DNA from: an uncultured Eubacteriales bacterium | GTDB lineage: Bacteria > Bacillota > Clostridia > Lachnospirales > Anaerotignaceae | NCBI GenBank assembly: GCA_902406135.1 | Contig: CABPCX010000104.1 | Location: 1-6,829, forward strand | Direction: 5' to 3' | Length of the DNA stretch: 6,829 nucleotides | In this document: positions 1 through 6,597 of the stretch, piece after piece | Layout of the letters: each line of letters begins with the position of its first letter | How positions within the stretch are numbered: the stretch's first letter is position 1 | The notes under the pieces: generated by a model | What the model saw: only the letters and a program-made list of their open reading frames with translations | Told to the model about the DNA's origin: nothing | The model's database searches: none | Program-made: the position numbers and the translations under genes

Positions 1-1214
1 CCTATTTCCCCGGAGCATCAGAATTTGATCCGTATCCCAGTGAAAAACAGCTTGATAAAGAAGATTTATGTGCTCAGGACGGATGGCGTCTTGTACTTCG
101 CTGGGATGCTATGCAGATATTCTGCACCGATAAGGAAGATGCTGTTCCCATAGAAACAGATCCAGTACCATATGTAGAAAATATCCATATGACTATGAGA
201 AAAAACATTATTTTAGGCCAGCTGGCTTCCATTGCTCTTATTATATGGTCGCTGTATCTTCAAATTTCCCAGCTGTGCAGAGATCCGGCAAATTATCTTT
301 CCGGCACCAGCAGTATATTTTCTATACCTGCCTGGATACTGCTTCTTATACTATCCGTACTGGAAGTGATACACTATTTCCGCTGGGAGCACAAAGCCAG
401 ACAGGCTGCGGAAAGCGGCGTATTCCTGCCTATCGGGTCCAATAAAATACTTCCTTGGGCCGTTGTAATTTTGGTATCCGTTTTTCTCCTTATTTCATAT
501 TTCGGAAGTGAAGGCAGACTACTTCTTATATTCTCTATTGCTTTGGCCCTGGTAATCCCAATTATTGCTGGCCGATGGATTATGAAAAAGTTAAAGCAGA
601 AGGGTGTCTCTCGCAGAGTCAATATTGCTTTAAGCTGTCTTTCTATTGCAGTTCTTGTTATCGCAGGATTTACCGCTGTTTTGGCTTTGGGGTTAAGCGG
701 ACAGCTGCCTATAGCAGAAAATAAGATGCCTGTCGGCACCTATGAGCAAAACGGATATGTTTTTGATATTTATGATGATCCCCTTCCCCTAGAAGTCGAA
801 GAACTGGTTGAAACTGACGCTGAATGGTCAAAAGAAGCACATTTGCAGGAAACATTCTTAGTGTCATACGGAGAATACCGCCAGGATATTATCGGTTCGA
901 AAAGTAATGACGATTACTCTATTAGCTATGAGATAATCGATATAAAGAAACCTTTCCTATATGAATTTATTAAAAATAAAACAGTAAATTCAAGACAGGA
1001 TGAAATAAGCGGTGATACAGTATTTATTGATCACTTTGAACCAGTTGATCCTTCTTCCTGGAATGCTGAAGAAGTCTATCAGCTGCATTGGAGCGGAAGC
1101 ATAATGAATCACTATATTGTATGCTGGGAAAATCGTATTGTAGAAATATCATTTTACTGGACTCCTTCTCAAGAACAGATTCATAAAGCTTCTCAATTTC
1201 TGATGCCTAAATAA
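1..1214 (+). CDS. DUF2812 domain membrane protein, 5' end outside window
   Basis: Function unknown; the family (DUF2812) is a membrane protein often encoded next to a PadR-type repressor in Firmicutes. The reading frame is open from position 3, 36 codons before the first ATG at 111, so that ATG is internal. The early part carries the family hallmark: residues DGWRLVLRWDAMQIF followed by CTDKEDA (about residues 26-46 of the 403 visible), which matches the end of the cytoplasmic DUF2812 domain. Five hydrophobic segments follow at about residues 68-88, 108-126, 149-168, 172-191 and 206-231. The remaining 170 residues or so are hydrophilic and, with five spans and a cytoplasmic N-terminus, should lie outside the membrane. 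That tail is rich in acidic and aromatic residues and has no domain I recognise. The gene ends at TAA just before a hairpin terminator. A sensing or regulatory membrane role is possible but not shown. Confidence 0.85.
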   Translation, partial: YFPGASEFDPYPSEKQLDKEDLCAQDGWRLVLRWDAMQIFCTDKEDAVPIETDPVPYVENIHMTMRKNIILGQLASIALIIWSLYLQISQLCRDPANYLSGTSSIFSIPAWILLLILSVLEVIHYFRWEHKARQAAESGVFLPIGSNKILPWAVVILVSVFLLISYFGSEGRLLLIFSIALALVIPIIAGRWIMKKLKQKGVSRRVNIALSCLSIAVLVIAGFTAVLALGLSGQLPIAENKMPVGTYEQNGYVFDIYDDPLPLEVEELVETDAEWSKEAHLQETFLVSYGEYRQDIIGSKSNDDYSISYEIIDIKKPFLYEFIKNKTVNSRQDEISGDTVFIDHFEPVDPSSWNAEEVYQLHWSGSIMNHYIVCWENRIVEISFYWTPSQEQIHKASQFLMPK

Positions 1215-1251
1215 AAACAAATTTCTTATGTATTATATCCTGTGTAACTTT

Positions 1252-1283
1252 AAACCGTCTTTTAGTTAAAAAGGCGGTTTTTT
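1252..1283 (+). terminator. Intrinsic terminator of the DUF2812 gene
   Basis: A 12-bp stem (1252-1263 with 1269-1280, one G-T wobble) and a 5-base loop AGTTA are followed by a run of six T (1278-1283, partly in the stem). It starts 37 bases after the TAA of the upstream gene. Read on the other strand the stem is not followed by a T run, so it serves the plus strand. Confidence 0.85.
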
Positions 1284-1287
1284 GATA

Positions 1288-1317
1288 TAAAAATACGGCA
1301 GAGAATATTCTCTGCCG
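1288..1317 (-). terminator. Intrinsic terminator of the chagasin-domain gene
   Basis: A perfect 22-base palindrome at 1296-1317 (arm CGGCAGAGAAT) is followed, reading the minus strand, by TATTTTTA. It begins 13 bases after the TAA of the minus-strand gene. It is separate from the plus-strand terminator beside it, so the two converging genes each have their own hairpin. Confidence 0.8.
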
Positions 1318-1330
1318 AATCGTTTAATTT

Positions 1331-2416
1331 TTATTTTACTGTTACTGTGTACTCAACTACTTTTACAGGTGTTTCGCCTTCACCGCTTCTTGCGCAGGTA
1401 AATTTGATTTTATATTCGCCGGCTTCATCGCATTTGAATGTCCATGTTTTTGAAGCAGGTACGCCAACTTTGTCTTCTGTATTTTCTGCATTTTCAGCCT
1501 GGGCTTCAACGGCTTCTACAAGTTCGATTTTATCGTCTTTTTCAACTGTCCATACATATCCTGTAGATGCGTTTTCCTCAAGAGTAATTGTAAAGTTTTC
1601 ACCCTTTTTAGCCTCAAGCTCTTTGCTTTCTGTTGTAACTGTTTCAGTATTTCCGTCTGTTACAACAACTTTAAATTCAGCAGTCTGAGCTGTGCTCTTT
1701 TCTTCAAAGCTTCTAGCGTATGTATATTTTAATGTGTACTCTCCGGGTACATCGCATTTGTAAACCCAAGTATTCATTGCAGGTGCGCCTACAGCGTTTG
1801 TGCCTGCGGGAGCTTCATCATTCATAGCCTGGTCGACCATAGTATTTAATAATACTATATCATCGCTTTTTTCAACGCTCCATGAATATCCTGTAGAAGG
1901 ATTGGATTCAAGTCTGACACCGAAAAGTTCACCTTTATTTACTGTAACTGTGTTGTTTTCTTCAAGCATTACTTCAGGTCTTGTTGTGATATTTATTGTT
2001 CCGTTATTTTCCTCTGAAACGTCAAGACCGAAAAATCCTCTTAAGAATGAAGAAGGAACGTATGATAATCCGTCATTTAATTCAACGGCAACACCAAGCT
2101 GTGCTGTCTGGCCTTCTCCGTAAGTATATGTATCCTTGCCAACAGTAAATGTAGCACTGCTGTCTTCATCTGATACTGTACATGAGTTGTCTGCTGCATT
2201 CCATTTAAGGTCATATCCAAGCATTTCGCTTATTTCCCTTACAGGATACATAACAACATCATCTTCTGTTTCATATACCTCATTTTCAAGAGCAGTACCG
2301 TTTACAACAGCATTAAATTTTTCATTTTCTGTTGTTTCAGCCGCATAAGCCAGCTGAGATACAGACATAACCGCTATTACACCTAATGCCATAGCATTTA
2401 TAGCAAAATTTTTCAT
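1331..2416 (-). CDS. Secreted protein with copper-amine-oxidase-N-like domain and two chagasin-type (I42) protease-inhibitor domains
   Basis: This is a 361-residue exported protein predicted to inhibit papain-family cysteine proteases. The start is set at ATG 2416-2414, which has AGGAGG 7 bases upstream and begins a clear signal peptide (MKNF to AYA, about residues 1-25, cleavage near AYA-AET). Residues 37-133 resemble the copper amine oxidase N-terminal fold, with the typical YPVREISEMLGYDLKW stretch and YVPSSFL; in Firmicutes this is usually a wall or substrate-binding module, not an oxidase. Two chagasin repeats follow at about 150-252 and 260-361. Repeat 1 shows NPSTGYSW (172-179), GAPAMNTW (210-217) and YARSF (233-237). 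Repeat 2 shows NASTGYVW (282-289), GVPASKTW (318-325) and CARSG (341-345). These correspond to the three protease-binding loops of chagasin, although the last loop is not the classical RPW. Family members are usually single domains of about 110 residues. Domain calls are by eye; the inhibitory activity and its target are inferred. Confidence 0.85.
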   Translation of the reverse strand: MKNFAINAMALGVIAVMSVSQLAYAAETTENEKFNAVVNGTALENEVYETEDDVVMYPVREISEMLGYDLKWNAADNSCTVSDEDSSATFTVGKDTYTYGEGQTAQLGVAVELNDGLSYVPSSFLRGFFGLDVSEENNGTINITTRPEVMLEENNTVTVNKGELFGVRLESNPSTGYSWSVEKSDDIVLLNTMVDQAMNDEAPAGTNAVGAPAMNTWVYKCDVPGEYTLKYTYARSFEEKSTAQTAEFKVVVTDGNTETVTTESKELEAKKGENFTITLEENASTGYVWTVEKDDKIELVEAVEAQAENAENTEDKVGVPASKTWTFKCDEAGEYKIKFTCARSGEGETPVKVVEYTVTVK

Positions 2417-2420
2417 AACA

Positions 2421-2429
2421 GGACCTCCT
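2421..2429 (-). promoter_or_regulatory. Ribosome binding site fixing the chagasin gene start
   Basis: On the minus strand this reads AGGAGGTCC, a near-perfect Shine-Dalgarno, with AGGAGG ending 7 bases before ATG 2416. It rules out the longer in-frame start at 2470, which would put 18 extra residues ahead of the signal peptide. Confidence 0.85.
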
Positions 2430-2460
2430 ATTAAATAGACAAATTCAAAACTCTGTAATA

Positions 2461-2469
2461 ATTGTAGCA
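2461..2469 (-). promoter_or_regulatory. Possible extended -10 element for the chagasin gene
   Basis: The minus strand reads TGCTACAAT, an extended -10 (TGN plus TACAAT, five of six matches to TATAAT). Transcription would start near 2454, about 38 bases before the ATG. No good -35 hexamer lies 16-18 bases upstream, which extended -10 promoters can tolerate. This is a sequence match only. Confidence 0.4.
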
Positions 2470-2594
2470 CCCCATACCTAAATATCTATTAAAAAAGTCT
2501 TAACTTATTATGAAATATAAAATAACTTTTTTAATCTGTAACATTATTGTTTTTTCAGAATAATATAAAATAATCTGTTCTGTCGGAGGGTGTA

Positions 2595-3071
2595 ATGAAT
2601 CCCAATAACTATAACAAAATCTTATCAATGCAGGCATCACAGGCTGACAACAATAACTTTTCCGGGCTTCTTAATGATTATATAACAAAAAATCCTAAAG
2701 AAGGATTTTTAAAATTCCAGGTAACAACGGGTGTAATACCTCTTAAAGATGCTGAAATAGTAATAAGCAAAAATATAGGCGGAGACGTATATATCGGCAA
2801 AACTCTTAAGACCGACGGTGACGGAAAAACAGAAGCCGTTTCTCTCCCTACTCCTGAAAAGGCATTGTCAATGGTGCCCGGAAATATGGCGCCCTATTCC
2901 TCATACGACATAAGGGTATCAAAAGAAGGCTATCTAGACTCAATCTTTTATGACGTTCCGGTTTTTGAGGGCATAACATCTATTCAGGCAGTTGACCTCA
3001 AGCCCAATTTAGGTGCATCAAATGTAAAAAACAACACACCTGTATATGAAAGAAGCTATAATAATCTTTAA
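2595..3071 (+). CDS. SleC N-terminal-domain-like beta-sandwich protein
   Basis: This 158-residue protein has no signal peptide or membrane segment. Residues about 36-137 (from GFLKFQVTT to AVDLKP) look like a carboxypeptidase-regulatory or prealbumin-type beta sandwich: a variable strand pair, a TDGDGKTEAVSLPTP turn (73-87), then YSSYDIRVSKEGY (101-113). From memory, the N-terminal region of clostridial SleC has the same order of motifs (a GFL opening, a GxVxxLxLPxP turn, PYSxY, then a GY). The flanks (1-35 and 138-158) are Asn-rich and probably flexible. GGAGG sits 5 bases before the ATG. The next gene begins 11 bases downstream and its ribosome binding site overlaps this stop codon, so the two are almost certainly co-translated and act together. 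A role as partner, chaperone-like prodomain or anchor for the enzyme downstream is inference. Confidence 0.7.
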   Translation: MNPNNYNKILSMQASQADNNNFSGLLNDYITKNPKEGFLKFQVTTGVIPLKDAEIVISKNIGGDVYIGKTLKTDGDGKTEAVSLPTPEKALSMVPGNMAPYSSYDIRVSKEGYLDSIFYDVPVFEGITSIQAVDLKPNLGASNVKNNTPVYERSYNNL

Positions 3072-3082
3072 GGAGGATTGCT

Positions 3083-4435
3083 ATGTCAGTACAAGGGCTG
3101 CCGTATATACCTGAAACCATCACGGTTCATCTGGGACTTCCCGATCAGCCGGCAGAAAACGTAACTGTAAATTTTTCGGATTATATAAAAAATGTCGCAT
3201 CCAGTGAAATATATCCTACCTGGCCTGAAAGCGCCATAAGAGCCAATATCTATGCGCAGATTTCCTATGCCCTTAACCGTGTATATACCGAATGGTACAG
3301 AAGCAAGGGATATGACTTTGATATAACAAATACAACTCAGTATGACCAGTATTTTGTAAAAGACAGAGAAGTATTTGAAAATATTTCCCGTATTGTTGAC
3401 GAGATATTTAATAACTATGTTGTACGTGAAGGCAGTGTTTCACCCCTTTTTACGGCTTACTGCAACGGCACCACCAGCAGATGCGACGGTCTTTCCCAGT
3501 GGGGAACCGTTACCCTTGCCGAGCAGGGCTACACTCCCCTTGAGATACTCCAATTTTATTACGGAGATGACATTGCCATAATCAAAAACGCCCCCATCCG
3601 TCCTAATGTTGAATCATATCCGGGCTTTCCCCTTAAGCTTGGAAGCAGCGGAAATGAAGTAAAAACTATCCAGCAGCAGCTTAACCGTATCGCAGACGCC
3701 TATCCATCTATTCCTAAAATAAATGACCCCAACGGCATATTTGGCGCACAGACGGAGGCTGCCGTTAAAAGATTTCAGAATATATTTAACCTTGCTCAGG
3801 ACGGCATTGTAGGAAAATCCACCTGGTACAGAATCAAAAACGTATATAACGGTGTTAAAAAGCTGGCTGAGCTGACCGCCGAAAATCTTACCTTTGATGA
3901 AGTTGAACCAATATATCCTTCACTGCTTAAAGAAGGTATGAGTGGTGATTATATAAAGACCCTGCAGTATTATTTGAATATTGTGGCTTATTTCTATCCT
4001 CAGATACCAAACATTGATGTAGACGGGTACTTTGGCCCTAAAACCAAAGAGGCCGTTATTGCATTCCAGGAGATGGTTGGGCTTGTTCCCGACGGAATCG
4101 TAGGCAGGGATACATGGAAGGCCCTCTCTAATGCCTATAAGACTTCAATCAACTCCATTCCTGAAGAATATAAGAGTGAAGCAGAGATAGTTTATCCGGG
4201 TTATGTACTTTCAGAAGGTATCACCAATGACGATGTAAGAAGACTTCAAACTTTTCTTGAAAAAATTTCACAGGCTTATCCTTCCATACCCAGTGTGACT
4301 GTTGACGGTGTATTTGGCGAAAAGACTAAAGAGGCAGTATCTGCTATTCAAAGAATGTACGGAATACCTGTCTCAGGTGTTGCAGGACCCGTAACGTGGG
4401 GACTCATTATCAATTTGTATAACGGAATAAACTGA
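3083..4435 (+). CDS. SleC-like spore cortex-lytic enzyme: SpoIID-like domain plus three peptidoglycan-binding repeats
   Basis: This 450-residue protein is likely a lytic transglycosylase acting on spore cortex peptidoglycan. Residues about 11-165 match the SpoIID-like catalytic domain of clostridial SleC: DYIKNVASSEIYPTWPESA (33-51), WYRSKGYDFDIT (71-82), and CDGLSQWGTVTLAEQGYTPLEILQFYY (134-160, shown here only as a motif span). E42 in the VASSEIY motif aligns with the conserved catalytic glutamate of the SpoIID family. C127 and C134 flank a turn where related proteins may bind metal, which is an inference. Three PG_binding_1 repeats follow at about 180-255, 278-352 and 370-447, each with the L..G..G..V..LQ opening and the DG.FG..T..AV..FQ...G...DG.VG..TW core. 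No signal peptide is visible, as expected if it is made in the mother cell or forespore. AAGGAGG at 3070-3076, 6 bases before the ATG, overlaps the upstream stop. SleC itself carries fewer binding repeats and a fused N-terminal domain. Confidence 0.8.
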   Translation: MSVQGLPYIPETITVHLGLPDQPAENVTVNFSDYIKNVASSEIYPTWPESAIRANIYAQISYALNRVYTEWYRSKGYDFDITNTTQYDQYFVKDREVFENISRIVDEIFNNYVVREGSVSPLFTAYCNGTTSRCDGLSQWGTVTLAEQGYTPLEILQFYYGDDIAIIKNAPIRPNVESYPGFPLKLGSSGNEVKTIQQQLNRIADAYPSIPKINDPNGIFGAQTEAAVKRFQNIFNLAQDGIVGKSTWYRIKNVYNGVKKLAELTAENLTFDEVEPIYPSLLKEGMSGDYIKTLQYYLNIVAYFYPQIPNIDVDGYFGPKTKEAVIAFQEMVGLVPDGIVGRDTWKALSNAYKTSINSIPEEYKSEAEIVYPGYVLSEGITNDDVRRLQTFLEKISQAYPSIPSVTVDGVFGEKTKEAVSAIQRMYGIPVSGVAGPVTWGLIINLYNGIN

Positions 4436-4445
4436 AATTAAATAT

Positions 4446-4477
4446 AAAAGGCTGTCTGCAAAACAGACAGCCTTTTT
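4446..4477. terminator. Bidirectional terminator between the SleC-like gene and ATPase subunit D
   Basis: A perfect 13-bp stem (4446-4458 with 4464-4476) has a 5-base loop CAAAA. The plus strand ends in TTTTT (4473-4477). The minus strand ends in TTTT then TATATT. It lies 10 bases after the TGA of the plus-strand gene and 15 bases after the stop of the minus-strand gene, so one hairpin serves both. Confidence 0.9.
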
Positions 4478-4492
4478 ATATACAAAACAGAA

Positions 4493-5191
4493 TTATGCCA
4501 TTTCCTTTTCAGCTTTCTTAAGCTGTAATTCGTCACGCATTCTTCTTTCCTCGATGGCCTTGGCAGCAATCATATCTTTAACTTTCATCATTCTTGTTGT
4601 GCCGGCTCTTTCATTTTCCTCGAGTTTCATTTTGATATATTTTATTGTTTCCTCATAGTTAGGAATCATAACGTTTTCAAGGGCATTAACACGCCTTCTT
4701 GTTTTTTCAATCTCCTGCGCAAGGAGCTGAGCGCTTTTTTCGCTTTCAGCAAGCTTTAATAAGGGCTGCATAGCTTCCGAAAAAGATTCAACGGCTCCGT
4801 CAAGTTCTGCGGATGTGAATGCATAGCCATAGGGGCATACGTCTGCTTTTTCGTTATCAGCCATATTAAACTTAAACTGAGGCACAAGCACGCTCATTAT
4901 ATTTTTCTCACTTACTGAAACCTCTACAGAATTTCCGGGCAGCATAAGTGATTCGCCCATATATTCCTCATTCATTACCGCCCTTGCGATAATAAAACTC
5001 TTATATGCCTCTCCCAGAGCAGCCTCGGCTTCTTCACGGAGTTTTTTATTCTCTCTTACGATGTCAAGGAACTGCTTCATAAGTTCATCAAGTTTATCCT
5101 TGAGAAGCTTATGTCCTCTGGTAGCAGTAGCAAGAAGTTTTTTAAGTCTCGCAAGCTCCATTCGCGTAGGATTAACATTTAATCTTGCCAA
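4493..5191 (-). CDS. ntpD: V-type ATP synthase subunit D
   Basis: Subunit D is the central rotor stalk of the V/A-type ATPase, turning inside the A3B3 head. The 232-residue product shows the family N-terminal helix motif NPTRMELARLKK (7-18), then RGHKLLKDKLDELM (25-38), and the C-terminal helix motif KTRRRVNALENVMIPNYEET (163-182) with IKYIKMKLEE (183-192). Both long helices should form the coiled-coil stalk, with the middle (about 75-145) as the exposed head. The start codon is TTG at 5191-5189, chosen because AAAGGAG lies 9 bases upstream and the family N-terminus MARLNVNPTR begins there; the first ATG is at residue 11, inside the conserved motif. The C-terminus carries a charged Lys/Glu tail and the protein is about 20 residues longer than the roughly 210 of Enterococcus hirae NtpD. 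It is the last gene of the operon visible here, followed by a strong terminator. Confidence 0.95.
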   Translation of the reverse strand: MARLNVNPTRMELARLKKLLATATRGHKLLKDKLDELMKQFLDIVRENKKLREEAEAALGEAYKSFIIARAVMNEEYMGESLMLPGNSVEVSVSEKNIMSVLVPQFKFNMADNEKADVCPYGYAFTSAELDGAVESFSEAMQPLLKLAESEKSAQLLAQEIEKTRRRVNALENVMIPNYEETIKYIKMKLEENERAGTTRMMKVKDMIAAKAIEERRMRDELQLKKAEKEMA

Positions 5192-5200
5192 TCTCTATCA

Positions 5201-5207
5201 CTCCTTT
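5201..5207 (-). promoter_or_regulatory. Ribosome binding site for ATPase subunit D (TTG start)
   Basis: The minus strand reads AAAGGAG, continuing GTGAT-like (AAAGGAGTGAT), 9 bases before TTG 5191. It supports the TTG start over an internal ATG that has no such site. Confidence 0.8.
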
Positions 5208-5220
5208 CAAAAGCGATATA

Positions 5221-6597
5221 TTATTCATTTTCTGAATAATACTTGTCAAGATAGTCATCGCCTATACGTTTGAGCTCACTCTTAGGAAGTATTCTGAGAA
5301 GTTTCCAGCCTATATCAAGAGTTTCCTCAATTGAACGGTCTGTTCTGAATCCCTGTGATACATATTCCTTCTCAAATTCATCGGCAAATTTAGCATAGAG
5401 TTTATCTATGTCTGAAAGTGCTGATTCACCAAGGATAGCCATAAGCTCTTTTGCATCCTTACCTCTTGAGTAAGCGGCAAAAAGCTGATTCATTGTATCC
5501 GCATGGTCTTCACGGGTCTTGCCTTTACCTATACCTTTATCCTTCAGACGTGAAAGTGAAGGAAGTACGTTTATAGGAGGCTGGATACCCTTCTTGTAAA
5601 GGTCTCTTGAAAGGATTATCTGTCCCTCTGTGATATATCCTGTAAGGTCAGGGATAGGATGTGTCTTATCATCTTCAGGCATTGTAAGGATAGGTATCAT
5701 TGTTATTGAACCGTCCTTGCCTCTTATCTTTCCGGCTCTTTCATACATTGTAGCAAGGTCTGTGTAAAGGTATCCGGGATATCCTCTACGGCCGGGAACC
5801 TCTTTCTTAGCGGCTGAAATCTCACGAAGGGCCTCAGCATAGTTTGTAATATCCGTGATGATTACAAGGACGTGCATACCCTGTTCAAATGCAAGATATT
5901 CAGCGGCTGTAAGTGCCATACGAGGTGTTGATATACGCTCAACAGCAGGGTCGTTGGCAAGGTTTACAAATACGACTGAACGGTCAATGGCGCCTGTCTT
6001 TTTAAAATCCTCGATGAAGAACTCGGCATCCTCGAATGTGATACCTACAGCGGCGAATACAACCGCGAATTTTGAATCTGTTCCTCTAACCTTTGCCTGT
6101 CTAGCAATCTGTACGGCAAGCTGTGAATGAGGAAGACCTGAACCTGAGAATATGGGAAGTTTCTGTCCTCTTACCAGAGTGTTAAGTCCGTCAATGGCTG
6201 AAACACCTGTCTGTATGAACTCTGAAGGATATTCTCTGGCGGCAGGGTTGATAGGTGCGCCGTTTATATCCATTCTCTTTTCAGGTATTATTTCGGGGCC
6301 ACCGTCGATGGGTTTTCCCATACCGTTGAATACTCGTCCCAGAATGTCGGGTGAAACTCCGAAATCCAGTGACTTTCCTAAAAATCTTACTTTACTTTCC
6401 GCAAGGTTGATACCTGTTGAGCTCTCGAAAAGCTGAACAAGCGCTGAATCTCCGTTTACCTCAAGAACCTTGCATCTTCTTGTTTCTCCGCTTGAAAGTT
6501 CAATCTCTCCAAGCTCGTCATATTTAACGCCTTCAACTCCTGTAACAAGCATAAGAGGGCCGGCAACTTCCTGAATGGATCTATATTCTTTTATCAT
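5221..6597 (-). CDS. ntpB: V-type ATP synthase subunit B
   Basis: This is the non-catalytic nucleotide-site subunit of the V/A-type ATPase head; it alternates with catalytic A subunits and transmits rotation. At 458 residues it is full length. The normal loss of the Walker A lysine is seen: the P-loop position reads SGSGLPH (151-157) instead of GxxGxGKT, which is typical of B subunits and not damage. The ATP synthase alpha/beta signature [10 protein letters not shown] spans 340-349, and R350 matches the arginine finger known from Enterococcus hirae NtpB, which completes the active site of A. The N-terminal beta barrel (about 1-75) and C-terminal helical domain (about 365-458) are intact. The ATG overlaps the stop of subunit A as ATGA, and subunit D begins 29 bases after the stop, so the order A-B-D is one transcript. 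The operon promoter is outside the window. Confidence 0.97.
   Translation of the reverse strand: MIKEYRSIQEVAGPLMLVTGVEGVKYDELGEIELSSGETRRCKVLEVNGDSALVQLFESSTGINLAESKVRFLGKSLDFGVSPDILGRVFNGMGKPIDGGPEIIPEKRMDINGAPINPAAREYPSEFIQTGVSAIDGLNTLVRGQKLPIFSGSGLPHSQLAVQIARQAKVRGTDSKFAVVFAAVGITFEDAEFFIEDFKKTGAIDRSVVFVNLANDPAVERISTPRMALTAAEYLAFEQGMHVLVIITDITNYAEALREISAAKKEVPGRRGYPGYLYTDLATMYERAGKIRGKDGSITMIPILTMPEDDKTHPIPDLTGYITEGQIILSRDLYKKGIQPPINVLPSLSRLKDKGIGKGKTREDHADTMNQLFAAYSRGKDAKELMAILGESALSDIDKLYAKFADEFEKEYVSQGFRTDRSIEETLDIGWKLLRILPKSELKRIGDDYLDKYYSENE

Noticed and set aside
111..113. ATG at 111 as the start of the DUF2812 gene
   Set aside because: The frame is open upstream and the conserved domain continues before it; the ATG is internal.
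1347..2348. Plus-strand open frames of about 70-113 codons opposite the chagasin gene
   Set aside because: They lie antisense to a well-supported gene, are rich in Ser/Thr/Val runs typical of reverse-frame shadows, and lack ribosome binding sites and known motifs.
2417..2470. Longer N-terminus for the chagasin-domain gene starting at 2470
   Set aside because: It places 18 residues before a textbook signal peptide, has no ribosome binding site, and spans the AGGAGG and candidate promoter of the ATG at 2416.
2471..2594. Sigma-G, sigma-E or sigma-A promoter for the plus-strand SleC-like unit
   Set aside because: AT-rich words such as CATTATT and TATAAA occur, but none has a matching -35 element at the right spacing, so no site is claimed.
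3060..3090. Frameshift breaking a single SleC-like gene into two
   Set aside because: The second gene has its own well-placed AAGGAGG and ATG, and the first ends in a natural-looking tail, so this is two genes by design and not a recent break.
6127..6147. Loss of Walker A lysine in ATPase subunit B as a sign of a dead gene
   Set aside because: B subunits of V/A-type ATPases normally lack it; the rest of the protein, including the arginine finger, is intact.
5855..6436. Plus-strand open frames opposite ATPase subunit B
   Set aside because: They are antisense to a conserved full-length gene with no recognisable product.
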